A stretch of DNA of 64,000 nt, taken from assembly GCF_001719065.1 (NCBI RefSeq), contig NZ_LWAF01000003.1, forward strand, positions 124,001 to 188,000, given 5' to 3'. Shown here one piece after another: positions 1 to 9,941 of the stretch (positions within the stretch are counted from its first letter, which is position 1; each line of letters opens with the position of its first letter). The position numbers and the translations under genes are program-made. The notes below the pieces were generated by a model. It had not been told where the DNA came from and did not search any database. It saw nothing but the letters and a program-made list of their open reading frames with translations. The stretch comes from Fervidobacterium thailandense. Lineage in GTDB: Bacteria; Thermotogota; Thermotogae; Thermotogales; Fervidobacteriaceae.

Positions 1-1893
1 CCACAGGAACCTCCAGTGTGAGCAACCATCGATCTTGGCCGCATCGAAGAGTTCGAGCGGCAAGCTTAAGAAGTGCTGTCGCATGAGAAAGATAGAAAAG
101 ACACTCACTATCCAAGGTATTATCAGCGCGTAGTAGGTGTCTATCCAACCGAATTTCGTGACAGTGATGAAATTCGGAACAAGCAAAACCTCTCCGGGCA
201 CCATCATCGTTGCAAGGAAGATGCTGAAGAGTATGCCCCTACCTGGAAACTGCATCCAGCTGAACGCGTACGCCGCCATCGCCGAAACAATGATCTCAAG
301 TATCGTGGTCACAACCGCTATGAAGACGGTGTTCGCATAGTACCGACCGAACGGCGCCGCTTTCCAGGCAAGTGCGTAATTTTGGAAGACGTTTTTAACA
401 ACATCCGACGCGGAGAATTTTAATTCAACTTTGCGAATGCCATCGTCAATGAAGTAAATTGGACTTACACCTTCCATGACTACCTCGATACTTTTACCTT
501 CTTTGACAAGCACAGATTTGACGAACTCCGGAGCCTCGATAAGTTTCCATGCGTACCTCGTGTTTTCAAATATCGTTCTGAAATCCTGAAGTTCGAGCGC
601 GTTCAACGCTACGTCCCTGAAAAGCTCGTCAGCATTTTTGAACTCTTCCCTGTAAGCCTGTAGTTTTGATCTGACCGAAACAAACGTAAGGTTGAACCCT
701 ACCGCATTTTCAACAGCCGATTCGAATCGGGCAAAAGAACCGTCTTTATCCGCAAGGTAGATTTCTGGATCAACATCGTGCTCGTAAGCAAGGTTCACAA
801 GCGAACCCACGAGTGACTTCAGGTTTGCAAGCTCTATACCGGTAATACCGTACTTTTTCTCAAGGTCTTTATCCAAGAATTTGGAAAACTCCTCCGGTAT
901 ATTATCCAATGGGAGCTTTTCCACTAGTTCTTTTATCAACGATGCGTCCTTGAAGTGCTGTGTCCTCTCGATTAAAATTCGCCTTTTATCTTCTTCGGTC
1001 AACGGTTGCGCTACAACGTCTTTTCCGGCAGTCCTATCCTGGACCTCTTTGAAGAACTTGTCAACTGCAAGGAAGAATTCGAGGTGTTTTAATTGATTCC
1101 CCAGGCCGTTCCGAATAGCCGAGTTGTAGTTGTCGATGACTTCGTGCGAACTATTCGTGGTGTACACCAAATCCAGCGAGTTGAGTATCTTCTGAATTTC
1201 AGTAAGCTCGTTTTGGGAGAGTATCAGTTCCTCTCCAGCTTTGTACCTCTGAACCAACGGCTTAACCTTCTCGAGTTCTTCAAGTTTCTTCTCAAGGAAG
1301 TTTGCGAAACGGTCCCGTTCCGATTCATCCTCTATCCTATCCACCGCAAAAGTCAACATTGTATCGATCATATCTGCCAGACTTTCGATAGAGTTGAGAA
1401 TAGTCTCTATGTAAGTGTCGCGCTTGAAATAAGGAGAGGCTCCGAGAATGTAATGGAGATAAACGTTCTCAAAGAACACCTCCGGGGAGTCGGTTGGGAA
1501 CTCCTTCGGAAACTCCAATTTCTCCAGAAATTGGGAAAATTTCTCCGTCGTTACCGCTGCGGTGTATGTTGCACCTTTGAAGGGGATTCTGAGTGTGCCT
1601 CTGTAGAACGGATCATCGTTGACGTTCAGCACCAAGCCCTCACTCTTCTTCGCGACGAAGGTCAGTGCTTCCCTCAAACTCAGACCTTTTGCGATAGTTG
1701 CGGATCCGGTAGTTGGCACAACTTTCACTGTTCTACTCGTCGCGAACGAACGGGTTGTCCACCTCGGTGGCCACGTGTTAACCTCGCTTGGGAGCTTGAA
1801 AGACGTCACAACCATCCAAGCAAAAGGAGCGAGCATGACCACGGAACCAACTATCAGAAGGAAGTAAATAAGCATTCTTTTAAGTTCTTTCAT
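1..1893 (-). CDS. Sugar ABC transporter permease, MalG type with giant loop insertion (C-terminus off the left edge)
   Basis: Inner-membrane permease half of a carbohydrate (probably maltooligosaccharide-type) ABC importer. I read one uninterrupted minus-strand frame of 631 codons from an ATG at 1893, which sits 7 nt after a GGGAGGTAA ribosome site, to base 1. The first transmembrane helix is near residues 8-25 (LIYFLLIVGSVVMLAPFAWM). About 430 mostly hydrophilic residues follow. The conserved permease core then resumes near codon 490 (YYANTVFIAVVTTILEI) and ends at the edge with the EAA loop (ELFDAAKIDGCSHWRF), which docks the ATPase. Ordinary MalG proteins have only a short loop after TM1. 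The MalF-type partner lies directly upstream with a 23-nt gap, and no binding protein or ATPase gene is visible. Thermotogales MalG proteins of about 830 residues are, as I recall, known, and this would fit. The sugar specificity is not shown by the sequence. Confidence 0.9.
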   Translation of the reverse strand, partial: MKELKRMLIYFLLIVGSVVMLAPFAWMVVTSFKLPSEVNTWPPRWTTRSFATSRTVKVVPTTGSATIAKGLSLREALTFVAKKSEGLVLNVNDDPFYRGTLRIPFKGATYTAAVTTEKFSQFLEKLEFPKEFPTDSPEVFFENVYLHYILGASPYFKRDTYIETILNSIESLADMIDTMLTFAVDRIEDESERDRFANFLEKKLEELEKVKPLVQRYKAGEELILSQNELTEIQKILNSLDLVYTTNSSHEVIDNYNSAIRNGLGNQLKHLEFFLAVDKFFKEVQDRTAGKDVVAQPLTEEDKRRILIERTQHFKDASLIKELVEKLPLDNIPEEFSKFLDKDLEKKYGITGIELANLKSLVGSLVNLAYEHDVDPEIYLADKDGSFARFESAVENAVGFNLTFVSVRSKLQAYREEFKNADELFRDVALNALELQDFRTIFENTRYAWKLIEAPEFVKSVLVKEGKSIEVVMEGVSPIYFIDDGIRKVELKFSASDVVKNVFQNYALAWKAAPFGRYYANTVFIAVVTTILEIIVSAMAAYAFSWMQFPGRGILFSIFLATMMVPGEVLLVPNFITVTKFGWIDTYYALIIPWIVSVFSIFLMRQHFLSLPLELFDAAKIDGCSHWRFLW

Positions 1894-1916
1894 CGCACAT
1901 TACCTCCCAAGGTCCG

Positions 1917-3227
1917 TCAGCTGACGTACTCCACGACCCTGTTACCAACCCTGTACTGTATGAAAGTAAACGCAAGTATTATTAGAAAGAGCAAATAAGC
2001 GGCCGCGCTCGCTATACCCATACGTTGCTGACGATAGAAAAGATCGAAGACGTAGTAAACCATTGTCATACCACTGTTCCCGTAAGGGCCCGGTAGTCCG
2101 TCGTAAAGTACAAAAACTTCCTGGAACACCTTAAACGCACCTATGACCGAGACGATTACGAGGAAGAACGTGGTGGGCGATAGTAGTGGCCACGTAATTT
2201 TCAAAAATTTTTGCCAGGAGTTGGCACCATCAACTTCCGCCGCTTCGTAGTAGAACGCATCGATGTTCTGCAAACCCGCAAGGAAGATGATGGCATTGTA
2301 CCCAACGTTTTTCCAAATCGAAACGATGCTAACGGTAGGTATGGTCCACTTGGCGTCTTTTAACCACCTTACCGGCTTGAGACCGAGGGAGGTGAGGAAA
2401 TAGTTGAGCAACCCAACATCGTCGTTGTATATCCACTTCCATATCAATCCGACTGCCACCGACGAAGTAACAAAAGGTATGAAGAACGCTGTCCGAAAGA
2501 CCGCCCTGAATTTTATGTCGTTGTTCAACAACAAAGCAATCAATAGAGCAAGTGTCAAACCAATTGGAACTGTCAAAACGACGTAGTAAGTGGTGTTAAC
2601 AAGTGCCTTGAAAAAGAGATTCTTTTCAGCTGCATCCATGAAAAAGCTTATGATTCCAAACGTTTCACCGTTCAAGCCGGCTGAGAGTCGAAATTCGAAA
2701 ATTATGTAGCTCACAATCCAGATCAAAAAAGCAAACCAAGCGTGATCCTCAAAGAATTTTTTGTAAAATAATTTCTTTCTCAGAGCGATAAACAAGAAAA
2801 GCCCAATAACAGCCGCAAATATAACGCTACCCACGAAGTTAAGACTATTTCTTACAAGGAAGTAAGCTACCATTACTGCCAACAATACATACAGGATAGC
2901 TGACGGCTTCTTCCTGGTACCAATTCGAAAGATTTCGGAGACGATAGTGACAATCAAAATGGCGAGTCCTATGTAGACCAAACTGTAAACCAAGCCAACG
3001 TGAAAGGGAAACTTCACCGGATAGTCGAATTTGAGGATCTCCTTGTAGTTACCGAGTCCGTAGAAATACGGACTCTTCATGTTCCTGAAGTCCCACTTGA
3101 AAAAGCTCAAAACGAAGGAGAAACCTATCGGCCAGAACGTGAATATTGATAAGACCACAAGCGCGGGTGCAAGGAAGAGATACGCAAGTATCGCTTCGCG
3201 CACTTTACTCATTTTGATGCCCGCCAT
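1917..3227 (-). CDS. Sugar ABC transporter permease, MalF type
   Basis: Second permease subunit of the importer encoded downstream. It has 436 residues from an ATG at 3227, preceded by GAAGGGGAG about 10 nt upstream. A GTG at 3281 is in frame but overlaps hslU and has no ribosome site in place, so I reject it. TM1 lies at about residues 12-36. Residues 75-200 add roughly four extra hydrophobic helices not found in small MalF-like permeases. The core then contains the EAA loop (YYEAAEVDGANSWQKFL, near residue 340), followed by two terminal helices. E. coli MalF also carries a long insertion, but as a periplasmic P2 loop; here the insertion looks membrane-embedded. The gene follows hslU by 50 nt on the same strand, so it may be read from the same transcript. 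Confidence 0.88.
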   Translation of the reverse strand: MAGIKMSKVREAILAYLFLAPALVVLSIFTFWPIGFSFVLSFFKWDFRNMKSPYFYGLGNYKEILKFDYPVKFPFHVGLVYSLVYIGLAILIVTIVSEIFRIGTRKKPSAILYVLLAVMVAYFLVRNSLNFVGSVIFAAVIGLFLFIALRKKLFYKKFFEDHAWFAFLIWIVSYIIFEFRLSAGLNGETFGIISFFMDAAEKNLFFKALVNTTYYVVLTVPIGLTLALLIALLLNNDIKFRAVFRTAFFIPFVTSSVAVGLIWKWIYNDDVGLLNYFLTSLGLKPVRWLKDAKWTIPTVSIVSIWKNVGYNAIIFLAGLQNIDAFYYEAAEVDGANSWQKFLKITWPLLSPTTFFLVIVSVIGAFKVFQEVFVLYDGLPGPYGNSGMTMVYYVFDLFYRQQRMGIASAAAYLLFLIILAFTFIQYRVGNRVVEYVS

Positions 3228-3277
3228 ATATTCAGCACTCCCCTTCACGGTTTCAGTGAACAATAACGGAATTGAAA

Positions 3278-4672
3278 TCACAAGATGTAAGCTGCAAGGT
3301 TCTCATCTTTGATCAAGTCACCGAGCTTGCGTCTGACAAATTCCCTATCTACGACCACTTTTTTCTCCTCGAGCTCGGGAGCCTGGAACATCACATCCTC
3401 CAGGAGCTTCTCGAGTACGGTGTAGAGGCGCCTTGCACCAATGTTTTCGAGTTTTTCGTTCAGTCGCGTCGCTATTTCGGCTATTTCGTCAATTGCATCG
3501 TCTGTGAATTCGAGCTCGATGCCTTCGGTGTAAAGTAGCGCCTTGTACTGTTTTGTGAGCGCGTTCTCCGGTTCGGTCAGTATCCTGACAAAGTCCTGTT
3601 TTTTCAAAGGCTCCAGTTCCACGCGAATGGGGAAGCGACCCTGCAATTCCGGTATGAGATCCGTGGGTTTCGTCATGTGGAATGCTCCAGCGCCGATGAA
3701 GAGTATGTAGTCTGTTCGCACGGGACCGTACTTTGTTGTGACCGTCGTACCCTCGACGATGGGAAGAAGATCCCTCTGGACTCCTTGCCTTGAAACATCC
3801 GGACCGTGACTCGAACCACCACCCGCTATCTTATCCAACTCGTCAATGAAGATGATACCCCGTTCCTGTGCAAGCTTCAGAGCCTGCTGGATCACTTCGT
3901 CCATGTCGATGAGCTTTTCGGACTCGATGGGGGTCAGGATGCGTCTTGCCTCGGAAATTTTCATCCTCCGACGTTTTCGTTGTTTTGGTAGGATGTTTCC
4001 AAGGATCTGGGAGAAGTCAATTCCCATGTCCTCCATATCGGGAATACCGACAAATCCAATTCCGGGTTGTTGAACCTCCACATCGAGCTCAATCTCCAAA
4101 TCTTCAAGCTCGCCGTTTCTGAGTTTCTCCCTCAGCTCAGCGCGTCTCCTTCGAACGTCTTGATCTTCCACCGACTCTGACTGAACCTGGAGACCGAAGA
4201 TGTTCGCAAATGGAAGTCCTTGCTTACGACTGGGAACGAGCGCTTCCAGAATCCTTTCTTCAACCAGTTCCTTCACCCTCGGCTCGACTTCCTTTATCTT
4301 CTCCTGTTTCACCATGTTGACTGCAATTTCAACTAGATCTCGGATCATCGAATCCACATTTTTCCCAACGTAACCTACTTCGGTGAATTTCGTGGCCTCC
4401 ACTTTCAGAAACGGAGAACCGGAGAGTTGCGCAAGCCTCCTTGCAATCTCCGTCTTTCCCACGCCAGTTGGCCCTATGAGCAAAATATTCTTCGGTATTA
4501 CCTCTTTTCGCCATTCTTCCGGTAGTCGCTGTCTCCGGATTCTGTTCCTTATCGCAATTGCAACGGCCTTTTTTGCTTCGTACTGTCCGATAATGTACTT
4601 GTTAAGTTCTTCGACTATTTGGCGTGGAGTTAGCTCATCAAAGTTTTTCCGGACATCTCTAATTTCCTCCAA
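3278..4672 (-). CDS. hslU: HslU, ATPase subunit of the HslUV (ClpYQ) protease
   Basis: Cytoplasmic AAA+ unfoldase that feeds substrates to the HslV peptidase. The 464 residues match the family length. Visible motifs are Walker A GPTGVGKT (residues 67-74), the pore loop GYVGKN (near 100), an I-domain rich in charged residues (about 105-245), Walker [11 protein letters not shown] (near 290) and the C-terminal sensor region ending in AYIL. The start is TTG at 4672, chosen because GGAGGTGA sits 6 nt upstream and the protein then begins in the usual MEEIRDV style. hslV, normally next door, is not in this window: the upstream neighbour is an M16 peptidase 28 nt away, and downstream come sugar permeases. 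Confidence 0.95.
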   Translation of the reverse strand: MEEIRDVRKNFDELTPRQIVEELNKYIIGQYEAKKAVAIAIRNRIRRQRLPEEWRKEVIPKNILLIGPTGVGKTEIARRLAQLSGSPFLKVEATKFTEVGYVGKNVDSMIRDLVEIAVNMVKQEKIKEVEPRVKELVEERILEALVPSRKQGLPFANIFGLQVQSESVEDQDVRRRRAELREKLRNGELEDLEIELDVEVQQPGIGFVGIPDMEDMGIDFSQILGNILPKQRKRRRMKISEARRILTPIESEKLIDMDEVIQQALKLAQERGIIFIDELDKIAGGGSSHGPDVSRQGVQRDLLPIVEGTTVTTKYGPVRTDYILFIGAGAFHMTKPTDLIPELQGRFPIRVELEPLKKQDFVRILTEPENALTKQYKALLYTEGIELEFTDDAIDEIAEIATRLNEKLENIGARRLYTVLEKLLEDVMFQAPELEEKKVVVDREFVRRKLGDLIKDENLAAYIL

Positions 4673-4700
4673 AATCCGTCACCTCCACGTATCACCGTGA

Positions 4701-5924
4701 TTAAACCACAAGGTCTTCAAGTGTCACATTAAGTTGCGCACCGGGTGTAACATAGGCCAAAGACCACTGACCAGCGATTAATTTTTCGAAAACTCTCATC
4801 ACATCGCTTTCGGTAACTTGCTTTATGTTGTTGACGAACTCCTCTATCGTCCTAACTTCTACGTCGTTGGCAACGTACTGTATGTACAGAGAAGTGAGTG
4901 CCGAGGTACTTTCCGTGGCAAGTTCCAGCATTCCCAAAAGTCTCTTTTTTCCGTAATTGAAAAGTTTCTTGGTCAACTGGAAATTTCTGAAGATGTGGAA
5001 AATCTCTTTTATAACCTTCTCGGCATTTTTTTCAGAAGCCGCGGCGTAGATGGTGAAGACTCCCCATTCGCGAGATTGAACGTTCTGAGTGGCAATGTCG
5101 TAAACCAATCCCTTCCTCTCGCGAACTTTCTCAAAGAGAAGAGAGCTCATACCACTACCGAGTATCGTATTCAGAACAAGTGCTGGATAGAGGGATTCTT
5201 CATCCGCTAAACCGGTACTTTCGTGGGAAAGGAGAATGTGAAATTGCTGAGTCTCCTCGAACTTATCAAAAACGATCCCCTTCTTTAGCCTTGAGACGTG
5301 CTTTGCTGTCTTAATACCGTCGTGTAGCTCAACGGATTTGAGGAGTTTAAGGTCTCCCTTAGAGACGTTACCTGCGACGAATATTTTCACGTTGTAAGGT
5401 GAGTACATTTCGTAGTGGAATTCTTTCAAATCCTTGAGTGTTATGTTTTTGATCGTCTCCTCTTTACCGATGATCGATTTTGAGTGGGGACCTTCTATCA
5501 GCGTCTCGAAGAACTTGTTGTACAAACGCTGCTCGGGAACTTCCTGCTCGGAATAGTACTCCTCCAGAATTATTTTTCTCTCGAGTTCCAGGTTCTTCTC
5601 AGTAAAGTCTGGCTCGAAGACCAGTTCCTTAAGAATGTTGAATGCTGTTCTGAAAAACGTTGATGGAACTTTTGCATAATAAACGGTATTCTCCTTATCG
5701 GTCCACGCGTTAAGAATTCCACCGATCTGCTCGATGGGGAGCTTTATTTGCTTCATCGAACGCCTCTTGGTTTTCCTAAAAGCGATGTGCTCGATGAAAT
5801 GGGATATACCGAGCAAATGGTCCGGTTCATAGACCGGACCACTACCGACAATGAACGCGATTGTTACCGAACGAATTCCAGGAATCTCATAATAGTAGAC
5901 GTTTTCCGAGACTTTAACTATCAT
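4701..5924 (-). CDS. M16 family zinc peptidase (YmxG/PqqL-like)
   Basis: Predicted cytoplasmic insulinase-family metallopeptidase of 407 residues. The inverted zinc motif HFIEH (HxxEH) is at about residues 42-46, and the third ligand is probably one of the glutamates in the helix ENLELERKIILEEYYS about 75 residues later. The length corresponds to a catalytic half plus a C-terminal non-catalytic half, as in the short bacterial M16 proteins. It starts directly after the pnp stop (no gap), with TAGGAGG at the end of pnp as its ribosome site, so translation is probably coupled. pnp next to an M16 gene recalls the Bacillus pnpA-ymxG order. The natural substrate is unknown. Confidence 0.9.
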   Translation of the reverse strand: MIVKVSENVYYYEIPGIRSVTIAFIVGSGPVYEPDHLLGISHFIEHIAFRKTKRRSMKQIKLPIEQIGGILNAWTDKENTVYYAKVPSTFFRTAFNILKELVFEPDFTEKNLELERKIILEEYYSEQEVPEQRLYNKFFETLIEGPHSKSIIGKEETIKNITLKDLKEFHYEMYSPYNVKIFVAGNVSKGDLKLLKSVELHDGIKTAKHVSRLKKGIVFDKFEETQQFHILLSHESTGLADEESLYPALVLNTILGSGMSSLLFEKVRERKGLVYDIATQNVQSREWGVFTIYAAASEKNAEKVIKEIFHIFRNFQLTKKLFNYGKKRLLGMLELATESTSALTSLYIQYVANDVEVRTIEEFVNNIKQVTESDVMRVFEKLIAGQWSLAYVTPGAQLNVTLEDLVV

Positions 5925-8006
5925 TCATTCTAACCTCCTAAATTGCAATCTCCCGAGTTCGTCGATGTTCACCACCTCTACCTTGATCCTGTCCCCAACT
6001 TTGAAGCTCGTTGGCTTCACGTTACCCATCTTGCTCGCATGTAGCAACCCTATTTTTCCGGTCGCAATTTCGACGAATAAACCGTAGTTTTCCACACGAG
6101 TCACTCGACCTTCGAACTGGTCTCCAATTGAGATATCTCGCAGCATATTCTGGATGTACTCCACCGCATCGTTCACTTTATCTGGATTCGTGCCACTGAC
6201 GGTGACCTTTCCCGTTTCATCATCGATGACGATTTCTACGTCGAACATCCTGATGATGTTCTTGATAATGCGTCCACCCGGTCCGATGATTTCACCGGAT
6301 CTGGTTGGATCAATATAGAACCAGCGGATGCGCGGCGCGTAAGGTGAAAGCTCCTTGCGTGGTTCGGAAATCGTTTCGTAGAGCTTATCGAGGATGAACA
6401 TCCGAGCCTCACGGGCTTGCAAAAGCGCCTCTCTCAACAACTCCTCACTGACGCCGGAAACCTTACAGTCCATCTGGAAAGCGGTGATACCGTCCCTCGT
6501 TCCGGCAACTTTGAAATCCATATCACCCCAGTGGTCCTCCAACCCGATTATGTCGGTTAGAATAACTCCCTTACCCTCTTCGAGGATGAGCCCCATCGCC
6601 ACACCGGCAACGTGCTTCTTTATCGGAACTCCGGCATCCATGAGCGCCAAGGACGCCGAACACACGGTTGCCATCGATGAAGAACCGTTCGATTCGAGTA
6701 TCTCGGAGACGACACGGATCACGTACGGGAATTCGTCTTCACTTGGCATAACCGCTTTTACAGCACGTTCCGCAAGATGGCCGTGCCCAATCTCCCTCCT
6801 ACTTGGACCCCTCAGGGGCTTAACTTCTCCTGTTGAAAACGGTGGGAAGTTGTAGTGTAGCATGAATCGCTTTGTACCTTCCTCTATGAGTGTATCGATG
6901 ATTTGCTCCTCGGCTGGTGAGCCGAGGGTTACTATACCAAGGCTCTGAGTTTCTCCACGTGTAAAGAGTGCAGAACCGTGCGTTCTCGGTAACACTCCGA
7001 CCTCACACGTGATGGGCCTAATATCTTTTGGCCCCCTACCGTCGGCCCTCAGGCCACGTTCGATGATGATCTTTCTCATGAGCTTTTTCGCGACTTCGTC
7101 ATACTTATCCTTCAACGGGATCTTGTATTTCTCTTGCTCGTCTTCGTCGATGATTCCATTTTCCTGGAAGAACCGTTCAACGAGGCTTTCGTAGTACTCA
7201 TCGGCCATTTCCGCGCGTTCTTGCTTTCCGCGCAGGAAAATTCTCTTTTCCAGCTCCGCCATATCTATGTACTCTGCGAACCTTTCAACCAGGCTGACAT
7301 CGTAATCCGGTTCCGGTAGTTTCATCTTCTCGACGTTGAACTCTTTTATAATCTCTTCCTGGAAGGCCACAAGTTCCTTGATTGCCTCGTGCGCTTTCAT
7401 AAGGGCTTGGAGCATTTCCTCTTCGGAAACTTCCTTCGCTTCACCTTCGACCATGGTGATGGCATCCTTTGTCCCGGCAACGACGATATCTATCTTGCTC
7501 CTCTCCAACTGCTCGGGTGTTGGGAATATGATGAACTCGCCATCAACGTAACCAACCTGAACACCGGCTACGATGCCATCAAACGGCACTTTGGATATAT
7601 TCAACGCGAGTGATGCTGCCGAAATTCCAAGCACGTCAGCTGGGTTATTCGGGTCAACTGAAAGCACGGTAACAATAACCTGCACTTCATTCCTGAGGTT
7701 CTTTGGAAAGAGTGGTCGTATCGGTCGGTCGATGAGCCTGGAGGAGAGTATTCCACTTTCCGAAGGCTTCCCTTCCCTCTTGATAAATCCACCGGGTATC
7801 TTACCAGCCGCGTAAAACTTCTCCATAAATTCCACAGTCAGCGGGACGAAGTCTATTCCTTCAACAACATTGTCTGAAACGTTGACAGTGGCCAGTACAA
7901 CCGTATCACCCATCCTCGCCCAAATCGCGCCGGCCGATTGTTTTGCAACTTTACCGTGCTGGAAGTAGAACTCCCTTCCAAAAAGTACTTTTCGCCACTC
8001 TCGCAT
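5925..8006 (-). CDS. pnp: Polyribonucleotide nucleotidyltransferase (PNPase)
   Basis: Phosphorolytic 3'-5' exoribonuclease of mRNA decay. The 693 residues carry two RNase PH-like halves (about 1-220 and 300-540) separated by an all-helical linker, then a KH domain with GPGGRIIKN (near 560-570) and a C-terminal S1 domain ([20 protein letters not shown], about 622-690). The start ATG is 6 nt after AGGAGGTG. It follows rnfA by 28 nt on the same strand. In many bacteria pnp follows rpsO, but no rpsO is seen here. All expected catalytic blocks appear intact. Confidence 0.97.
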   Translation of the reverse strand: MREWRKVLFGREFYFQHGKVAKQSAGAIWARMGDTVVLATVNVSDNVVEGIDFVPLTVEFMEKFYAAGKIPGGFIKREGKPSESGILSSRLIDRPIRPLFPKNLRNEVQVIVTVLSVDPNNPADVLGISAASLALNISKVPFDGIVAGVQVGYVDGEFIIFPTPEQLERSKIDIVVAGTKDAITMVEGEAKEVSEEEMLQALMKAHEAIKELVAFQEEIIKEFNVEKMKLPEPDYDVSLVERFAEYIDMAELEKRIFLRGKQERAEMADEYYESLVERFFQENGIIDEDEQEKYKIPLKDKYDEVAKKLMRKIIIERGLRADGRGPKDIRPITCEVGVLPRTHGSALFTRGETQSLGIVTLGSPAEEQIIDTLIEEGTKRFMLHYNFPPFSTGEVKPLRGPSRREIGHGHLAERAVKAVMPSEDEFPYVIRVVSEILESNGSSSMATVCSASLALMDAGVPIKKHVAGVAMGLILEEGKGVILTDIIGLEDHWGDMDFKVAGTRDGITAFQMDCKVSGVSEELLREALLQAREARMFILDKLYETISEPRKELSPYAPRIRWFYIDPTRSGEIIGPGGRIIKNIIRMFDVEIVIDDETGKVTVSGTNPDKVNDAVEYIQNMLRDISIGDQFEGRVTRVENYGLFVEIATGKIGLLHASKMGNVKPTSFKVGDRIKVEVVNIDELGRLQFRRLE

Positions 8007-8034
8007 CGAAACACCTCCTACAATCTATCCCGTT

Positions 8035-8607
8035 CTATTTTATCATACCCTGGAACCCCATGAAAGCTAAGGAGAGTATCGAAGCGGTTATCATCGAGAT
8101 TGGTAAGTTCTGGAATGGTTTTGGAACATCGTACAGTTCGAGTCTCTCCCTGATACCGGCAAATATTATGAGCGCCAGTGTGAAACCGAGTCCGGCACCG
8201 AGTGCATTGAAGATTGCTTCAAAGAGCGTGTACCGAGAGAGACTGTTTACAATCGCAACACCAAGAATTATACAGTTTGTCGTTATCAATGGCAAGTATA
8301 TTCCCAACGCTTCGTAAAGTGTGGGATTATTTTTCTTTAAGAACGCTTCGACGAATTGGACAAACGTTGCTATAACGAGTATGAAAACGATCGTTCGGAG
8401 GAATTCCAACCCGAACGCGATGAGGATATTATCCAGTCCCCACGATATTGCCGAAGACATGACCAAGACGAAGATAACGGCGAGTCCCATACCGATCGCC
8501 GTGGATGTTTTCTTGGAAACACCGAGGAATGGACAGATCCCGAGGAATCGGACGAAGACGTAGTTATTAACAAGCATTGCTGAGAGAAGTATTAAGAAGA
8601 GCTTCAT
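8035..8607 (-). CDS. rnfA: RnfA, membrane subunit of the Rnf ion-pumping complex
   Basis: Integral membrane subunit (190 residues, six predicted helices) of the Rnf ferredoxin:NAD+ oxidoreductase, which couples electron flow to Na+ or H+ export. Family signatures include LVNNYVFVRFLGICPFLGV at the N-terminus and LPLITTNCIILG in the middle; the cysteines in these two half-membrane repeats are the ones known to bind an intramembrane Fe-S cluster with RnfE. It overlaps the rnfE stop by 4 nt (ATGA). In most rnf operons rnfB follows rnfA; here pnp starts 28 nt later instead. NqrE is the closest paralogue, but the presence of RnfC with ferredoxin motifs argues for Rnf. Confidence 0.95.
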   Translation of the reverse strand: MKLFLILLSAMLVNNYVFVRFLGICPFLGVSKKTSTAIGMGLAVIFVLVMSSAISWGLDNILIAFGLEFLRTIVFILVIATFVQFVEAFLKKNNPTLYEALGIYLPLITTNCIILGVAIVNSLSRYTLFEAIFNALGAGLGFTLALIIFAGIRERLELYDVPKPFQNLPISMITASILSLAFMGFQGMIK

Positions 8608-9248
8608 TTTTGCTCACCCACTTTCTGAGACTGTTGTGCTTTCTTCTTGGCTTTCTCTTCCCTCGAGATACCGATTGCCGCAAAGAGCGCCGCAAAAAGT
8701 CCAAGTGTAAGGTAAGCACCGGGTGGGAGGATCATTGCAAACATGTTGAACGCCTTCCCCCAAACAGGTATATCGAAGATGGTGCCGTTACCGAGCAATT
8801 CGCGAACACTTCCAAGGAGCGTTAAACTCAGCGTAAAGCCCACACCCATCCCAAGTCCGTCGAGTAAAGAGTCAACGACTCCGTGCTTTGAAGCGTACGC
8901 CTCGGCACGTCCCATGATGATACAGTTGACAACGATCAGTGGAATGAAAAGCCCAAGTGTTTTCCAGAGTGAATAAGTGTACGCGTGCATCACAAGATCG
9001 ACGATCGTAACAAACGTCGCTATGACGGTTATGAAAATAGGTATTCTTATCTTTTCTGGCACAGTTTTCCTGATTGCGGAGATGACGATATTTGACATCA
9101 CAAGCACTGCGGTAGCTGCCAACCCCATTCCAAAACCATTCTTCGCACTCGTCGTGGTAGCCAAAGTCGGACACATTCCGAGCACTTGAACGTACGTGGG
9201 ATTTTCTTTGATTATTCCCTTGGTGAACTCACCGAGTTTATTTGCCAT
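8604..9248 (-). CDS. rnfE: RnfE, membrane subunit of the Rnf complex
   Basis: Integral membrane partner of RnfA (214 residues). Motifs are KENPTYVQVLGMCPTLATT near the N-terminus and LIVVNCIIMGRAEAYA in the middle; the paired cysteines there match the Fe-S site shared with RnfA. Six hydrophobic segments are followed by a basic, lysine/glutamine-rich cytoplasmic tail (about residues 190-214). The gene starts 3 nt after the rnfG stop and overlaps rnfA by 4 nt, so the block is translated as a unit. NqrD is homologous, and the assignment to Rnf rests on the operon. Confidence 0.95.
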   Translation of the reverse strand: MANKLGEFTKGIIKENPTYVQVLGMCPTLATTTSAKNGFGMGLAATAVLVMSNIVISAIRKTVPEKIRIPIFITVIATFVTIVDLVMHAYTYSLWKTLGLFIPLIVVNCIIMGRAEAYASKHGVVDSLLDGLGMGVGFTLSLTLLGSVRELLGNGTIFDIPVWGKAFNMFAMILPPGAYLTLGLFAALFAAIGISREEKAKKKAQQSQKVGEQK

Positions 9249-9251
9249 GCC

Positions 9252-9941
9252 TTATTCACCTCCCTGACCCTTCAGGTACTCTTTCTTCAGGTACTCGTAC
9301 ATAGCGTTGATGGAGTTAGCAACTGCTCTCGGTGTTATCGTCGCTCCGGTCATCACGTCGGAAACTTTTATGATCCCCTCGGCTTTTGACTCTTCGGGAT
9401 CTACAACCGTTTTTCCCGCATCTTTATCAACCCTCAGTCCCTTCTCCAATCCGGAGCTTGGAATAGGATAGAACCGGTGCTGAACCTCCGCCTCGGCAAT
9501 TTTGGCGCCCAAGCCCGGTGTTTCTTGAGAGTAATCCAGTACTTTGATGGCCCTGAGGCGGAGTTCCCCATCCTTTACGAAAGCCGCCATGGTGAGGACC
9601 TTTCCACCGTAGCCAACCGCGTATCCGGATAAGACGTAATAGGTCGCGCCTTCGGTTCTGAACTCGTAAACGGGAGATACAACCGTACCAATTCCGTTCG
9701 TGTACAGTTCCTTTCCAGCGTTCTTCCGCTCGGCTAGCACCGTTTGTTTTATTTCATCGGGAGGAACGAGGTTTTTACCGTTCTCATCGGTGAGCAAGAG
9801 CTCCATCGAATGTATAACGTTTTCCATCTCCGCTTCAACGATTCGAACCTCGGTGAGCTTATAGACCACCGAAAGTGCAAGTCCTGCTATGAGTGTGTAT
9901 ATCATCAGAATGAGACTTGTCTTTAGCATTTCCTTCTTCAT
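9252..9941 (-). CDS. rnfG: RnfG, FMN-carrying subunit of the Rnf complex
   Basis: Membrane-anchored flavoprotein subunit of 229 residues. One N-terminal helix (about 9-28) is followed by an extracytoplasmic domain with the conserved ETPGLGAKI stretch and the flavinylation motif TGAT at residues 198-201; a threonine in this motif carries covalent FMN in the family. The start is ATG at 9941, forming an ATGA overlap with the rnfD stop. A longer in-frame extension to 10079 lies wholly inside rnfD and looks non-native, so I exclude it. It sits between rnfD and rnfE in the standard order. Confidence 0.95.
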   Translation of the reverse strand: MKKEMLKTSLILMIYTLIAGLALSVVYKLTEVRIVEAEMENVIHSMELLLTDENGKNLVPPDEIKQTVLAERKNAGKELYTNGIGTVVSPVYEFRTEGATYYVLSGYAVGYGGKVLTMAAFVKDGELRLRAIKVLDYSQETPGLGAKIAEAEVQHRFYPIPSSGLEKGLRVDKDAGKTVVDPEESKAEGIIKVSDVMTGATITPRAVANSINAMYEYLKKEYLKGQGGE

